A stretch of 64,000 bases of DNA from Nipponacmea schrenckii (GCA_030562195.1 JAUJPP010000012.1:7750001-7814000); one strand, 5' to 3'. Counted from the first letter of the stretch, positions 28,301-39,472 are shown. Made by a program: numbers and translations. The notes: a model not told the origin generated them from the letters alone.

Positions 28301-30138
28301 TGTATAGTTATGACACCAGGTAAGTCCACTGAGGGGAACATACTGTTATTGTCCAAATTTGAGTGAAATTAAATTTTTATGTTCCTTCTAACGCCTATTA
28401 TCCCTTTAAAAAAGAGTTCTTTCAATTATTTTAGGAAGGACTATATTCCTCTTTAGAAACAAATTGAACATTCTATAAAACAAGGACAAACTTTATTTTA
28501 AACATTACAGTACATTTTTTTTAGTTTTGATAACTCATGGAGATTATGGGATTTAGAAGCTCAAGATGAAGTATTACATCAAGAAGGTCATAGTAAACCT
28601 GTATATGATATATCATTCCAGTGTGATGGGGCTTTAGCAGCTACTTGGTATATTTTCATATTTGTATTTTATTCTTTAAAAGGAAATGAAAATTGATGTA
28701 TTGCAAGTGTAATAAGAAGTATGACTGTGAACTACTCTCTTGAATGTCAGAATTGAAAAATGTTTTTTGTGAAGGTTTCACTTTCAGGAAGATAAATAAG
28801 CATTTATCATTCTAAATCAGAATAACTTGAACATTTAAACTAAAAAACATTTGATTTCATTAGCTAACCTTTCTATTTTTTCCATTTTAATTAACTGGCA
28901 CAAGGAATCTTTAAATTATGAATCAATACATTTTTTTTTACATTATGGACTGCTTATACATTTTCTATTGTAGTGGTTTAGATGCATACAGTAGAGTTTG
29001 GGATTTGAGGTCTGGTAGATGTGTTATGTTCTTAGAGGGCCATCTGAAATCTGTATTAGCCATTGATTTTAGTCCAGATGGGTAAGATAGAGATAATCCA
29101 TTTTTAGGGGTAAAATTTTTAGCATGAATAGTTTAATACTAATATTGCACACTATATGAAAACATAGCATAGATGATAAGCCTAAATTTTCTTAAGTTAA
29201 CACCACATTTGTTTATTCATTAGTAAATTTAGAATAACAAAATTATGGATTATGATAATTAACCTAAAGTAATTAGAAGAAAACCTATAAAATGTAAAAT
29301 TAATTTATTTGGACTAAATATCCAATAACAGACAAGTAATTTAATGATTTTAGGTACCATGTTGCTACAGGTAGTGAAGATAATATGAGTAAAATATGGG
29401 ATTTACGACAAAGAAAATGTGTTTATACCATTCCAGCCCATACTAATCTGGTATCTTATGTTAAATTTCAACGTAAGTTTTATATTTTTATTCCAAAAAG
29501 AAATACTGAATAAATCATTTGTTTAATCACGAAGCTATTTTTCAAATTTTAATTTTTGTATTTTAGAAAATTATTGAAAATAATATAGGCATACTCTCCA
29601 TAGTGGGAACAAGTATTTAACAATGATATTGTTCTGATATCTTTGTCAAGTTTATATAATTATTTGTCTGTTTTATAACTTATTATTTCATACTTTCAGC
29701 ACAACATGGAAATTATTTAGTAACAGCATCCTATGATAGTACTGCTAAGGTATTTTATAATTATTGTAACATTAATAATCATTGTAGTTTTAACAGCAAC
29801 ACCATATTCTGTAGATTTTCACAAGCTGACACATCTAAAATGGCAAATGCAGCAAATCTATAAGGGACAAAAGCCACGACCAAAAATTTCAACTAGATTC
29901 AACTACAGATAAGTTGAAAAATTGAAATAGATGCAGACAATTGACAGGTGGTCTGAACTGAAATTTTTTTATTTTACAGATCTGGGCTCATCCAACTTGG
30001 ACACCTTTGAGAACATTAGCTGGTCATGAAGGTAAAATAATGGGTCTAGATATATCACCTGATCTGAAACATATGGCAACATGTTCATTTGATAGAACTT
30101 TTAAAATCTGGATATCAGAGGCTTCAGAAACATTATAG
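22332..30138 (+). CDS. PRPF4: U4/U6 small nuclear ribonucleoprotein Prp4 (15 coding exons)
   Basis: WD40 protein of the U4/U6 and U4/U6.U5 snRNPs; binds PRPF3 and PPIH and is needed for tri-snRNP assembly in the nucleus. Exons: 22332-22515, 24113-24186, 24476-24548, 24670-24794, 25267-25346, 25463-25556, 25930-26024, 26400-26458, 26602-26725, 27388-27480, 28525-28647, 28974-29081, 29354-29472, 29700-29749, 29980-30138. Junctions are GT/AG and in phase; total 1560 nt gives 519 aa (human about 521). The N-terminal half has [13 protein letters not shown] and NINITS, then the PRP4-type segment [16 protein letters not shown] (about 112-127). Seven WD repeats run from about residue 220 to the end, each closing with a KIW/RLWDLE-type motif. 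Start chosen as the first ATG after the TTTAG acceptor; the N-terminal dozen residues are the least certain. Confidence 0.96.
24891..25217 (+). mobile_element. hAT-type MITE in PRPF4 intron 4
   Basis: 327-bp element with perfect 16-bp terminal inverted repeats: CAGGGATTCAAATTAA at 24891-24906 and TTAATTTGAATCCCTG at 25202-25217. The CAGGG ends are typical of hAT elements. Flanks share AAAATA on both sides, consistent with a partial target duplication. The interior has two near-repeats of a TGGCGAC/GGGCGAC motif (about 24917-24980). No transposase is present. Confidence 0.8.
27930..28409 (+). mobile_element. MITE family 2, copy 1 (PRPF4 intron 10)
   Basis: Bounded by TTAAAGGGATAATAGGCGTT at the left and its complement AACGCCTATTATCCCTTTAA at the right; the inverted repeat is at least 20 bp. 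A second full copy in the opposite orientation is at 38999-39472, and a lone end is near 54140. The ends share TTAAAGGG with MITE family 1, but the interiors are unrelated. Confidence 0.85.
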
Positions 30139-31161
30139 CCTAGATCATGTAGATAATTAAATATATATTGTTAAAGTGAAGTGAGCTAACTATGGTAGAA
30201 TGTGTGAAATATCACGATGGTCAAACATTAAAGTTACAGTGTAGTGTGCATGAAGCTAAATGATCCAAACTGAATGTTTTTGAGGCTACATTAATATTCT
30301 TATACCTTGTCTATATTATGTATATAATCTATTTCTGAAGAGACTTTTCCAATTCCCAGTATGATCTGGTTGCATCTTTTTTTAAACCACGCCCCTTATC
30401 AATGACCATATGGGATCCATATCTTATCAAACATAGATAGCTTTTTAATGCAGTGAACTTAACAACTTTAAACATACATTCAAATACAAATACATGTAAT
30501 ATATTATTCACGAGCTTAATGTGAAATGAACAAGCGTGTTGATTGGTAGGTTTGAGAGTCACATGGCATGAATATGTATTATCATATTCCTAAATACAAA
30601 GTCTACCTTCTTAAGTATCGGGTGTTTAAATAGACGATACACAGCTTGATGTGCGTTTCAGTCAGTAGCAGCGCCTTCCTCTCGATACTGAGAGGCAGAA
30701 TGACTTGTGGACAGTACATTGTGGTTGAATACAAAATGCAGAAACTCTGGGGGAGCTCAAGAGGAGAAAGCCTCGCATACCCATGGAGCGTCTGAGATCA
30801 GCAATCTTGCCAGCAGCGAAGTCACTGGTTTCTGGTCAGATAATACGTTGCTTAATGTAAGGTTATCTATATACTAACATCACCAAACATGTAGAAAGAT
30901 TGGTCCGAGTTCAGTAAGCAACAAGCAGCGAGCAAATTAAAGTTTCTTTATGTTCCATTTTGCACCAACGCCTGATTTTGGTAAAAGAGCGTAAATTATA
31001 GATAAAAATATGCCTCTCGTTATTAGTATCATTGGGGTACTGTTTTAATAATTACATTTTCAACCAAAATCGGTACGTGTTTTTCAGACTTGTATCCAAT
31101 ATTATACCATGGGTTAGAGGATAAGATATTTGTATAAATAAAAACGTACAACTGACATTTT
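30139..31161. other. Intergenic between PRPF4 and the membrane-protein gene
   Basis: Holds the PRPF4 3' UTR and the end of the convergent gene. A GC-richer stretch at about 30640-30860 (with GAGAGGCAGAATGAC and GGAGGAGAAAGCC-like patches) stands out in composition, but I could not assign it an open frame or family. Confidence 0.45.
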
Positions 31162-31632
31162 TCAATACTGGGAATTTTTTCCTTTTAACCTGGCAAGCAT
31201 AATTCGCTTTTGTCTTTGTTTCCGAATCTCTTTGGTGATAGATGATATTGTTGACACCACGATACATGATACAACAACAGCAGCTCTCAAAAATCCAGTT
31301 GTTTTATAGAACCAACCTTCATCCATAATATACGTATAACCATTGCCATAGCCTCTAAAATAAGAAAACCCACTAAAAACCAAGTCAACTGTCCAGAGTT
31401 TGAATAAAATGATTGAAATGTCTTTGAGGAGACAAATATTCAGTCTTTCCATAAGTCCGGGCAAGAAAAACACCATCCAAGTGGACAATAATACGCAACT
31501 TGTCCATAAATCTCCGGGTTTCATTCTGTTTATATTGTAATATGTTGCCAGAACAGCCATTAATGAACCTGATCCAATCGACAAGATTAGCTTCTGGCAT
31601 TTTGGTCCCATGTTGAATCCCATATGAAACAT
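31162..31632 (-). CDS. Uncharacterised multi-pass membrane protein
   Basis: 156-aa open frame, family not recognised. Four hydrophobic stretches are visible. They lie at about residues 14-33 (LILSIGSGSLMAVLATYY), 42-60 (LWTSCVLLSTWMVFFLPGL), 70-92 (a weaker, polar-interrupted segment) and 112-132 (LRAAVVVSCIVVSTIS). The C-terminal tail is strongly basic (KEIRKQRQKRIMLARLKGK), which would favour a cytosolic C-terminus. There is no signal peptide. An in-frame TAA lies six bases upstream of the chosen ATG, and the sequence before the ATG looks like an acceptor (TTCTGTTCATAAAAG). The ATG is therefore near the start of a downstream exon, with a 5' UTR exon probably near 32107. Confidence 0.6.
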   Translation of the reverse strand: MFHMGFNMGPKCQKLILSIGSGSLMAVLATYYNINRMKPGDLWTSCVLLSTWMVFFLPGLMERLNICLLKDISIILFKLWTVDLVFSGFSYFRGYGNGYTYIMDEGWFYKTTGFLRAAVVVSCIVVSTISSITKEIRKQRQKRIMLARLKGKNSQY

Positions 31633-32106
31633 CTTTTATGAACAGAAATAAGCCTTTGTTTCGTTTCTTTTCTCTAAAATTAGACGAAAAAATGAAAACA
31701 ATTAGACTTTGTAGTAGCTCGAAATATCTCCTCCTGGATTTATGCGTAGGTTCATTTGATTTGTAGAAATCTAGAGAGAGAAAATATGGCACTTCGTACA
31801 TTATCATTAACATAATGAAGCAGAGATATTCGAGCACCAGGGCCTGTGATTAAGTCTAATAACCATTTATTCAAATATATAATAAGCGCTAGGCCCTAGA
31901 ATATCGAAGAATTATGTCGGATCATAGACTGAATTAACTCATAACCACAGTTATCAGTCTTAGCCCTAGATCTAGGTATCTCGAGGCTGGCTTGAATTAT
32001 GCATAGGGCCTAGAAACCGGCTAGCCCATTGAATATTTAGCTGCGTAATAGTCGCTATACCTATAGAATAACTACTAGGCCCTAAAAAACAAATGTGGTA
32101 TCTTAC

Positions 32107-32225
32107 CTCTTAGACGTTAGTTGATTAAATTGAGATTCTAGATTTTTTGTCTCCCTCAGATCATCTTTTTGAAGGATAACCTACATAGAAACGTCGTGAC
32201 GTTACTAATAACGTTTGACGTCAGA
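32107..32225 (-). promoter_or_regulatory. Probable 5' UTR exon and CRE promoter of the membrane-protein gene
   Basis: On the minus strand, CTAAGAG|GTAAGATACC at about 32107 is a strong donor site ending a non-coding exon. Just upstream lie a full CRE palindrome TGACGTCA (32216-32223) and a half-site GTGACGTTAC (about 32196-32205). Their position suggests the transcription start of the 31.6-kb gene, with a roughly 470-bp intron to the coding exon. No transcript evidence. Confidence 0.5.
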
Positions 32226-32494
32226 TCAAGTGGCCACACAGCACACAGAGTCTATGGAAGACCGTGACTATCTAAATTCATAATTCTGAAGTTCAAAAAA
32301 TTAGTATACCATCATTATGAGGCCAGGAGGCACTGTATGTCATTTGACCTCCAGCCTCCTGACTATAAGTTTTAAAATAGAAAGTAGAAAACTCTTATGC
32401 TGCTTTTTTCTTTGGGGGATCCATTAGGGTTAGGTCTAGTACAAATTTTAGGAAAGTGGGCCTGATACACGAAAATATTTCTTTTTATAACGTT

Positions 32495-33530
32495 CGCCGT
32501 GATTGGATAATTGTAAACTTCCCCGTTTCGTACCCTGTTGGCCGGGACTGTACTTTTGCCACTCGTGGGAATTTTAGCAAGGTCGCTATGGGCTTCGTTG
32601 TAAATAATAAGTGGCACGTTTTTTTAAAAACGGGCTTTCATGTTGATTTCAATGTTTGAAGCTACCGTGCTGATGCAATTAATGTATTCATAGTGTAAAA
32701 TATTAATGCAGATTCTGTGTTTGTTCCGCTAGCACTTAAGAAAAAAAAGCAAGCGGTGAAATTTGTCAGCCATTTTCTAAACGTTGTATGGTTATTTTTA
32801 TCCTTCTCCTAACTGACCACGTGGCAAGGGCCTAAATATCAAACAGTAATTCTATGAGTTCTCATCTACGCTGAAATAAATATTATTAGCCAATTCTATA
32901 ACTCTCATGGAACATCTACGAGAGTTCTCTTTCCACAGAAAGATATAAAGATAGCTTGCCAGGCAACATACGCCCACTTCAGCAAACAGAATATTCCATG
33001 TTTTTTCATTCGCCGTGATTGGATAATTGTAAACTTCCCCGTTTCGTACCCTGTTGGCCGGGACTGTATTTTTGCCACTCGTGGGAATTTTAGAAGGTCG
33101 CTATGGGCTTCGTTGTAAATAATAAGTGGCACGTTTTTTTTTAAAACGGGCTTTCATGTTGATTTCAATGTTTGAAGCTACCGTGCTGATGCAATTAATG
33201 TATTCATAGTGTAAAATATTAATGCAGATTCTGTGTTTGTTCCGCTAGCACTTAAGAAAAAAAAGCAAGCGGTGAAATTTGTCAGCCATTTTCTAAACGT
33301 TATATGGTTATTTTTATCCTTCTCCTAACTGACCACGTGGCAAGGGCCTAAATATCAAACAGTAATTCTATGAGTTCTCCTCTACGCTGAAATAATTATT
33401 ATTAGCCAATTCTATGACTCTCATGGAACATCTACGAGAGTTCTCCTCTTTCCATAGAAAGATATAAAGATAGCTTGCCAGGCAACGTAACATACGCCCA
33501 CTTCAGCAAACAGAATATTCCATGTTTTTT
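32495..33530 (+). repeat. 516-bp direct tandem duplication
   Basis: Two nearly identical units begin at CGCCGTGATTGGATAATTG, first at 32495 and again at 33011, an offset of 516 bp. They share landmarks such as 'gttggccgggactgta', 'ctgatgcaattaatg' and 'gaccacgtggcaagg'. Each unit ends with 'aaagatagcttgccaggcaa', the left flank of the Pearl-like family. Differences are few (short indels and substitutions), so the duplication is young. The open frames inside have no recognisable similarity. Confidence 0.9.
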
Positions 33531-34340
33531 TCATTTAATCAAGGGCAATGACTCATAAACCGACATCTGGAATCGCAACATTTTTTAACTTGTCCGAGAT
33601 GTTATTAAGATGAATACTCATACCAAGTTTCATTCAAATCGGATAAAAACTACAGCTTCTATTGCGTACAAAAGTAAATTTTAACATTTTCTCATTTAAT
33701 CAAGGGCAATAACTCATCAACAGACATCTGGTGAGATATTATCAAGATGAATACACATACCAAGTTTCATTCAAATCGGATAAAAACTACAGCTTCTATT
33801 GCGTACACAAGTAAATTTTAACGTTTATTCATTTAATCAAGGGCCATAACTCATAAACAGACATCTGGCGAGATATTATGAAGATGAATACACATACCAA
33901 GTTTCATTCATATCGGATGAAAACTATAGCTTATATTGTGCACACAAGTAAATATTAACGTTTTTTCATTTAATCAAGGGCCATTACTCATAAACCGACA
34001 TCTGGAATCGTGCCATTTTCGAAATTGTCCGAGATATTATCAAGATGAAAACACATACCAAGTTTCATTCAAATCGAATGAAAACTACAGCTTCTATTGT
34101 GTACACAAGTAAATTTTAACGTTTTTCCATCTAATCAAGGGCCATAACTCATAAACCGACATCTGGAATCGTGCCATTTTCGAACTTGTCCGAGATATTA
34201 TCAAGATGAATGCACATACGAAGTTTCATTCAAATCGGATAAAAATCTGGCCTGTATCGCGTACACAAGTAATTGTTGACGGACGGACGGACGGATGTGG
34301 GTGACGACAATATACGCCCCCCATTTCATGTGGGCGTATA
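33467..34340 (+). repeat. Pearl/HINE-like modular element, copy d (different core)
   Basis: Same left flank (AAGATAGCTTGCCAGGCAAC, ACGCCCAC) as the other copies. The core is about five units of roughly 140 bp with 'atctggaatcg', 'tcaagatgaa' and 'aagtttcattcaaatcg', unlike most of the copy a-c and e core. A GGACGGACGGACGGA microsatellite follows. The right flank ends in a hairpin: TATACGCCC, a 13-base loop, then GGGCGTATA at 34332-34340. Confidence 0.8.
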
Positions 34341-34344
34341 ACAA

Positions 34345-34505
34345 TATCATTGATAACAGAGAGACAATCTTCATATTCTTTAGCTAGTATATATTCTAGT
34401 TGACTATCTAAATTCTGATTAAAAACACTATCATTGATAACAGAGAGACAATCTTCATATTCTTTAGCTAGTATATATTCTAGTTGACTACCTAAATTAT
34501 GATTA
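34345..34505 (-). repeat. 84-bp in-frame tandem duplication of coding-like sequence
   Basis: Two copies with an 84-bp offset (starting 34345 and 34429) sit between the end of copy d and the start of copy e. On the minus strand both are open in the same frame and each encodes 28 residues containing SQLEYILAKEYEDCLSVIND. Differences between the copies are few and mostly replacement-type in the linker (NLGS/NLDS, FNHN/FNQN). Charged, helix-like sequence; family not recognised. It could be a captured or stranded host exon. Confidence 0.65.
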
Positions 34506-36380
34506 AAGATAGCTTGCCAGGCAAGGTAATATACGCCCACTGGCAGCATTGATTTTGAATTAAAAATTCAGTAAGGTAACAATTGGTTGACTAAAATATT
34601 CAACCTTCCGCTTTTTTTAGGGTCTCTATTTTCATTAAAAAAATGTCAGGAATAGTACCTTATAACAACTCATTAAATATTTTTCGGTATTTTTATGATT
34701 TGCTATAGGGTTCACCCTTAATAATATTTTGATATTTTTAATAGGATCTTCCTTGGGTGATATCAAACAATTTCAGCGAGTTTGTCAAAAATGAACGTGT
34801 GTTTACAAGCCAAAAGTTTAAAGCGTTTTCAAAAACAAGGGCAATAACTGACACTAAATATTTGTCGGTTTATCTGATTTTCAATAGGGTTCATCCTTGG
34901 GAGAAAACAAATACTAAAGCCAAGTTTCATCAAAATCCATTCAAAATCGTTCTTTCTATAGTGTTTTCAAACTAAAATTGAACGCGTTTTTAAGAACAAA
35001 GGCAATAACTTGTACTAAATATTTTTTGATTTATCTGATTTTCAATAGGGTTCATCCTTGGGTGAAAACAAATACTCAAACTAAGTTTCATCAAAATCCA
35101 TTAAGAATTGTTTTTTCTAGAGTGTTTACAAGCTAAAATTGAACAAGGGCAATAACTCATACTAAATATTTTTCAATTTTGCTGATTTTCAATAGGATTC
35201 ATCCTTGAGTTAAAACACAATCTCACACCAAGTTTTATCAAAATCGGTCAAGAATTGTGCCATGTAGAGTGTTTACGAGACAAAAATCAAACACGTTTAA
35301 AAGAACAAGGGCAAAAATTCATATTAGATATATTTTGATATTTTTAATTTTCAATAGGGCTCATCCCTGGGTGATATCAAACAATTTCAGTGAGTTTTTT
35401 CAACATTGTGCCTTCTAGAGTGTTTATAAGCCAAATAGTTAATCGGTTTTCAAACACAAGGGCAATAACTGACACTAAATATATTTCGATTTATTTGATT
35501 TTCGAAAGGGTTCATCCTTGGGTAAAAAACAAATACTCAAGCCAAGTTTTATCAAAATCCATTAAGAATTGTTCTTTGTAGAGTGCTTACAAGCTAAAAT
35601 TGAACGCATTTTCAAACACAAGGGCAATAACTGATACTAAATATTTTTCGATTTAACTGAATTTCAATAGGGTTCATCCTTAGGTGATTACAAATACTCA
35701 TGCCAAGTAATGTCACAATAGCTCAAGAATTGTGACTTGTAGAGTGTTTACAAGGCAAAAATCCAAAACATTTTATAGAACAAGGGCAATAATTCGTATT
35801 AAATATATTTCGATATGTGCTATTTTCAAAAGGGTCCATTCTTGGGTGATATTAAACAATTTCAGCAAGTTTCGTCAAAATCGGTCAATAACTGTGCTTT
35901 GTAGAGTGTTTACAAGCTAAAAATTGAACGCGTTTTCAAAATCAAGGGCAATAACTTTTTTTCGATTTGACTGGTTTTCAATAGGCTTCATCCTTGGGTG
36001 ATAACAAATACTCAGGCCAAGTTTCATTAAAATCCATTAAAAATTGTTCTCTCAAGAGTGTTTACAAGCTAAAATTGAACGCGTTTTCAAGAACAAGGGC
36101 AATAACTCATACTAAATGTTTTTCGATTTCCTTGAGTTATAACATACTCTCACACCAAGTTTCATCAAAATCGGTCAAGAATTGCACATTGTAGAGTGTT
36201 TACGAGCCATTCAAGAACAAGGGCACGAACTCATACTAAATTTTTTCCGATTTCGCTGATTTTCAATAGGGTTCATCCTTGCGTGATCATAAACACTCAT
36301 ATTAAGTTTCATCTAAATCCGTCAAGAATTACACCTTGTAGAGTGTTTACGAGCAATTGTGGACGGACGGACGGACGGAT
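34505..36380 (+). repeat. Pearl/HINE-like modular element, copy e (long core)
   Basis: It has a left flank AAGATAGCTTGCCAGGCAAG, then about eleven core units of roughly 140-150 bp. These carry 'caagggcaataactcatact', 'ttttcaatagggttcatcc', 'aagtttcatcaaaatcc' and 'tagagtgtttac' blocks. It ends at GGACGGACGGACGGACGGAT (36361-36380); the right flank and hairpin are absent. Several short open frames occur only because the units repeat; they are not genes. Confidence 0.8.
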
Positions 36381-36609
36381 CGTGTGAATTTTTGCCCTAA
36401 TACCAACAAGGACACACCTCGGGGCATTGATTTTTTTTTATGGATCGGTGTACAAATTCGACCATTCATATATTTTTAAATTAACGTATGACATTGGTCA
36501 TAATCTATACGAAAGGTTATAGTTACACAAACTTGGCCAACACGTAAACAATATATTTACCCCAGGATCGCAGTCGATCTGTGGCCCGTTCTTTCGTCTA
36601 TTAACTGTT

Positions 36610-36780
36610 CTATTTATTCCAGAATCATACAGTCTAGTGGCAGTGGTAGCTCTTAATGAATGGTTCGTATAGAAGCCATCAAAACCAGCATTTGTACACA
36701 ATCTCTGTACAAAACCAGAAAGAAATAACGTCCTACTGGTTCGACACAGTACTCAGTGTCTCCTTTAGGATCTATGTACT
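36610..36780 (-). pseudogene. Tyrosine recombinase relic (Crypton/DUF3504-like C-terminus)
   Basis: On the minus strand the frame reads through LFLSGFVQRLCTNAGFDG and YTNHSLRATTATRLYDSGI. NHSLRATTATRL matches the HxxR box of tyrosine recombinases as found in Crypton transposons and in ZMYM/QRICH1/KCTD-type DUF3504 domains. The downstream segment with the catalytic tyrosine is lost. No N-terminal SAM-like or catalytic first arginine region is visible. The fragment is therefore a dead remnant of an element or a processed domain. Confidence 0.65.
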
Positions 36781-36825
36781 TCAAGGGTTTACATATTACA
36801 CAATTAAAGTTTGACTACGGTCATA

Positions 36826-37432
36826 TTAAAATATAGACCTAACTTTCTTTCATATTTTATTAGTTTCGTTTCGTATGTTTTATAAGCTATTGGCTTTGTA
36901 CTTAACCACTACAGTTAGGTCTAACACTGCCCTTCAAAACGAACTGTTTGAACGACTTTTGACCTAACTCATTTTAACCAATCACGTTGCTTCCATTCCC
37001 TGCAACATGGTAATGTGACGCGAACAATTGGTGCATTCTGAGACGTATTAGACTAGCTTATCAAGTCCACTCAAATAGAATGTACAACAATATGGCTGTT
37101 TCGTCAACCGCTGATAAATTTGTTTCCTTATTATGGATTCAATATAGACACCGAAGAAGGTTTATACTAAAAGAAACGTGTGTTTGATAAGTGGAATGGC
37201 CTTTGTACTAGGGTTTTTAATTGGCTGTTCTATATCAGTTCAAATTAAGTGGATCGGTTAAAACAGAGGTCATTAGGTTAAAACTGAGTTAGGTCAAAGG
37301 TCGTTCGAACAGTCCGTATTTAAGGGCAGAGTTAGACCTAACTGTAGTGGTTAAGTACAAAGCCAATAGCTAATACAAACATTCGAAACGAAACTAATAA
37401 TATGCGAACGAAGGTTAGGTCTATATTTTAAT
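36826..37432. mobile_element. Long-TIR non-autonomous element with a partial extra end
   Basis: Inverted arms at 36826-36980 and 37257-37432 read outward-in as TTAAAATATAGACCTAAC, 'ttcgtttcg', 'ccactacagttaggtctaac' and 'gacctaactcattttaacc' with their complements. The arms are about 155-175 bp and the spacer about 275 bp. Directly after it (37433-37530) is an additional direct copy of the last roughly 95 bp of the right arm. No open frame inside. Confidence 0.75.
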
Positions 37433-37530
37433 TAACTGTAGTGGTTACGTACAAAACCAATAGCTAATAAAAACATTCGAAACGAAACTAATAAAATGCG
37501 AACGAAAGTTAGGTCTATATTTTTATTATA

Positions 37531-38090
37531 CTAGTTTGACTAGAATGTAAATCATCTACAAACAAACAAACCTATTTGTTTGACATACAGCTATTATACT
37601 GGAATCCGAAAAATATATCCCGTGCAACATCTCCCTATTTTTTTAGACATGTTTACGATTTAGAATTTACACTTTAAAACTCATCAATTTATTATCATAT
37701 TAACTCAGCTTATAGTATTTCCCATGGGATATGGATGTTAACCTTATATTACCCAGCGTATCAGATCTGCACACCAATATTTCATGGGAAATTGTATAAT
37801 CCCTGTTAGATATATTCATTTATTACATACATGTGTAATCCTACTATACCGATACAAGGGAAATCGGGCCCATGTAATAATTGAATCCATATTACACACA
37901 CGTTGAATACGGTCGAACTACTTTTTCTACTGACTCGAATGATTGAGTCGCCATTTTTGTTTTCAAAAGCTTGGTGATTTCCCAGCTGCAGTGTCAACTT
38001 AAAATAACTCAAATGATAACAAATTACCATTGAACCACATTTTGAAGCCAGTCCAACCACCCTTGGACTATAATTTCCACTGACAATGTC
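37531..38090. other. Intergenic, nothing recognised
   Basis: AT-rich, no gene or clear repeat seen. The minus frame at 37806-38060 has no recognisable similarity. Confidence 0.4.
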
Positions 38091-38627
38091 TTAAAGGGGC
38101 ACAATCTTGATTTTTAGGGGTCGTTTGGGCCTTTTTTACATTTAAACAGTCCTCAGAAATACTCAAGCTCTTAGAAAATCGCAAAATACCTTGAAATATA
38201 CCTCAAACAAAAAATTTCACTTTTTATTTTTTTTCCGTGCTGTACGCGGCTGGTCTCCAGTCAGTCTGAAAATTGTGTGTCCTGTTGACAAAGTCTACAA
38301 TTGTTATTACTTTCTTTTTGTTTTGTCAGTGTGGGCCTGTGCAGGAGTCTATTTATATAGATGACCTGACCCGCGCTATTGCACGACGGGAAGGATAACT
38401 CTTTGATTATCAAGACGAACCGTTTTCCAATATGGTGGGACGTTCGTAATATCTTAAGACATTATGATTTTCAAAAACGGATAATTATTGATACACATGG
38501 ATTTGAAGGCTCAAATTTTCAAAGGTAAGCTCTGTAGACTATTTTTCTGATTAGCTAAGCAAAAGATTTCACGTGTTTGAGGCTGTCGGTTGATTGTCTG
38601 AAACAAATCAAGACTGTGCCCCTTTAA
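38091..38627 (+). mobile_element. MITE family 1, copy 3
   Basis: Full-length copy bounded by TTAAAGGGGCACA and TGTGCCCCTTTAA, in the same orientation as copy 1. It is about 57 bp longer than copy 1, mainly because it retains the 'gacccgcgctattgcacgac' segment that copy 1 lacks and copy 2 also has. Confidence 0.85.
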
Positions 38628-38998
38628 ATCCCTTTTTGACAACAATGCAACCAAATCACATGTACAAGTTGAGCCGAGTAGGTTAGAGGGAGCTCCCTAT
38701 GACGTCATCTTATGTTTTTAATATAACAATCCAGGGGGAATCCAACAGCGAAGTAGGCCGTTCACATAAGAGTTATAATTAGAATACGTCAAATTAGGTC
38801 AATTTAGAAATACATTTTCACAAACACAATGAATTATTTGTTTTGTTTGAACAAATTTATTATCAAATTCAATATGATAATGTATTATTACATAGTTTTA
38901 AATGAATAAAATAAATTTTAAAAAGTTTTCATCTTAGTATGTAATAAAAGTAGAACTCGGGGCTTGGCCCTTATGCAATATTGAAAACCTATTGACAC

Positions 38999-39472
38999 TT
39001 AAGGGGATAATAGGCGTTAGAACGAACATAAAATTTTAAGTTCACTCAAATTTGGACAATAACAGTATATATCCATCAGTGGACTTACCTATACCTCAAA
39101 AACCCTCTAAAATCCGATAAATCCCCAAAATAAAGTAGTTAATCATAAAACGCTTGAGCCATCCATCAAGCGATTTTCAAATCGTGTAAATATAAAGGGA
39201 AGTAATTCTAACATGTGGGTTTTCACGCGTCCTTGACCCCTACTGTTGAATTCCACAATGATGTTTAAGCGTTGATTTACCAGACGCTTTTATTCTCAAA
39301 CTGAATGGAATCGTCGCTGGCTCACTTTTTTTTAAAATTCCGACTATTTTTTTATTGTGGCTTTTTAAAATTTGGTAATGTGTGGGATGCATACATATTT
39401 AACTAATAGTCAATATGAAACACAAATATAAGCCGTAGGACGAGTGTATTCTAACGCCTATTATCCCTTTAA
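38999..39472 (-). mobile_element. MITE family 2, copy 2 (inverted)
   Basis: Bounded by TTAAGGGGATAATAGGCGTT and AACGCCTATTATCCCTTTAA. It matches the copy at 27930-28409 in inverse orientation over its whole length, with landmark 'tttcacgcgtccttgacccc'. Confidence 0.85.

Noticed and set aside
31385..31837. 150-residue minus open frame overlapping the membrane-protein gene in another frame.
   Set aside because: Its downstream half overlaps the better-supported 156-aa frame, and its residues past about 75 lack membrane-segment regularity. The upstream half could in principle be a spliced exon, but no convincing donor joins it in frame.
34757..36387. Six short plus-strand frames containing related peptides.
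   Set aside because: They are translations of the roughly 140-bp core unit of the modular element, repeated in register. No coding constraint is seen.
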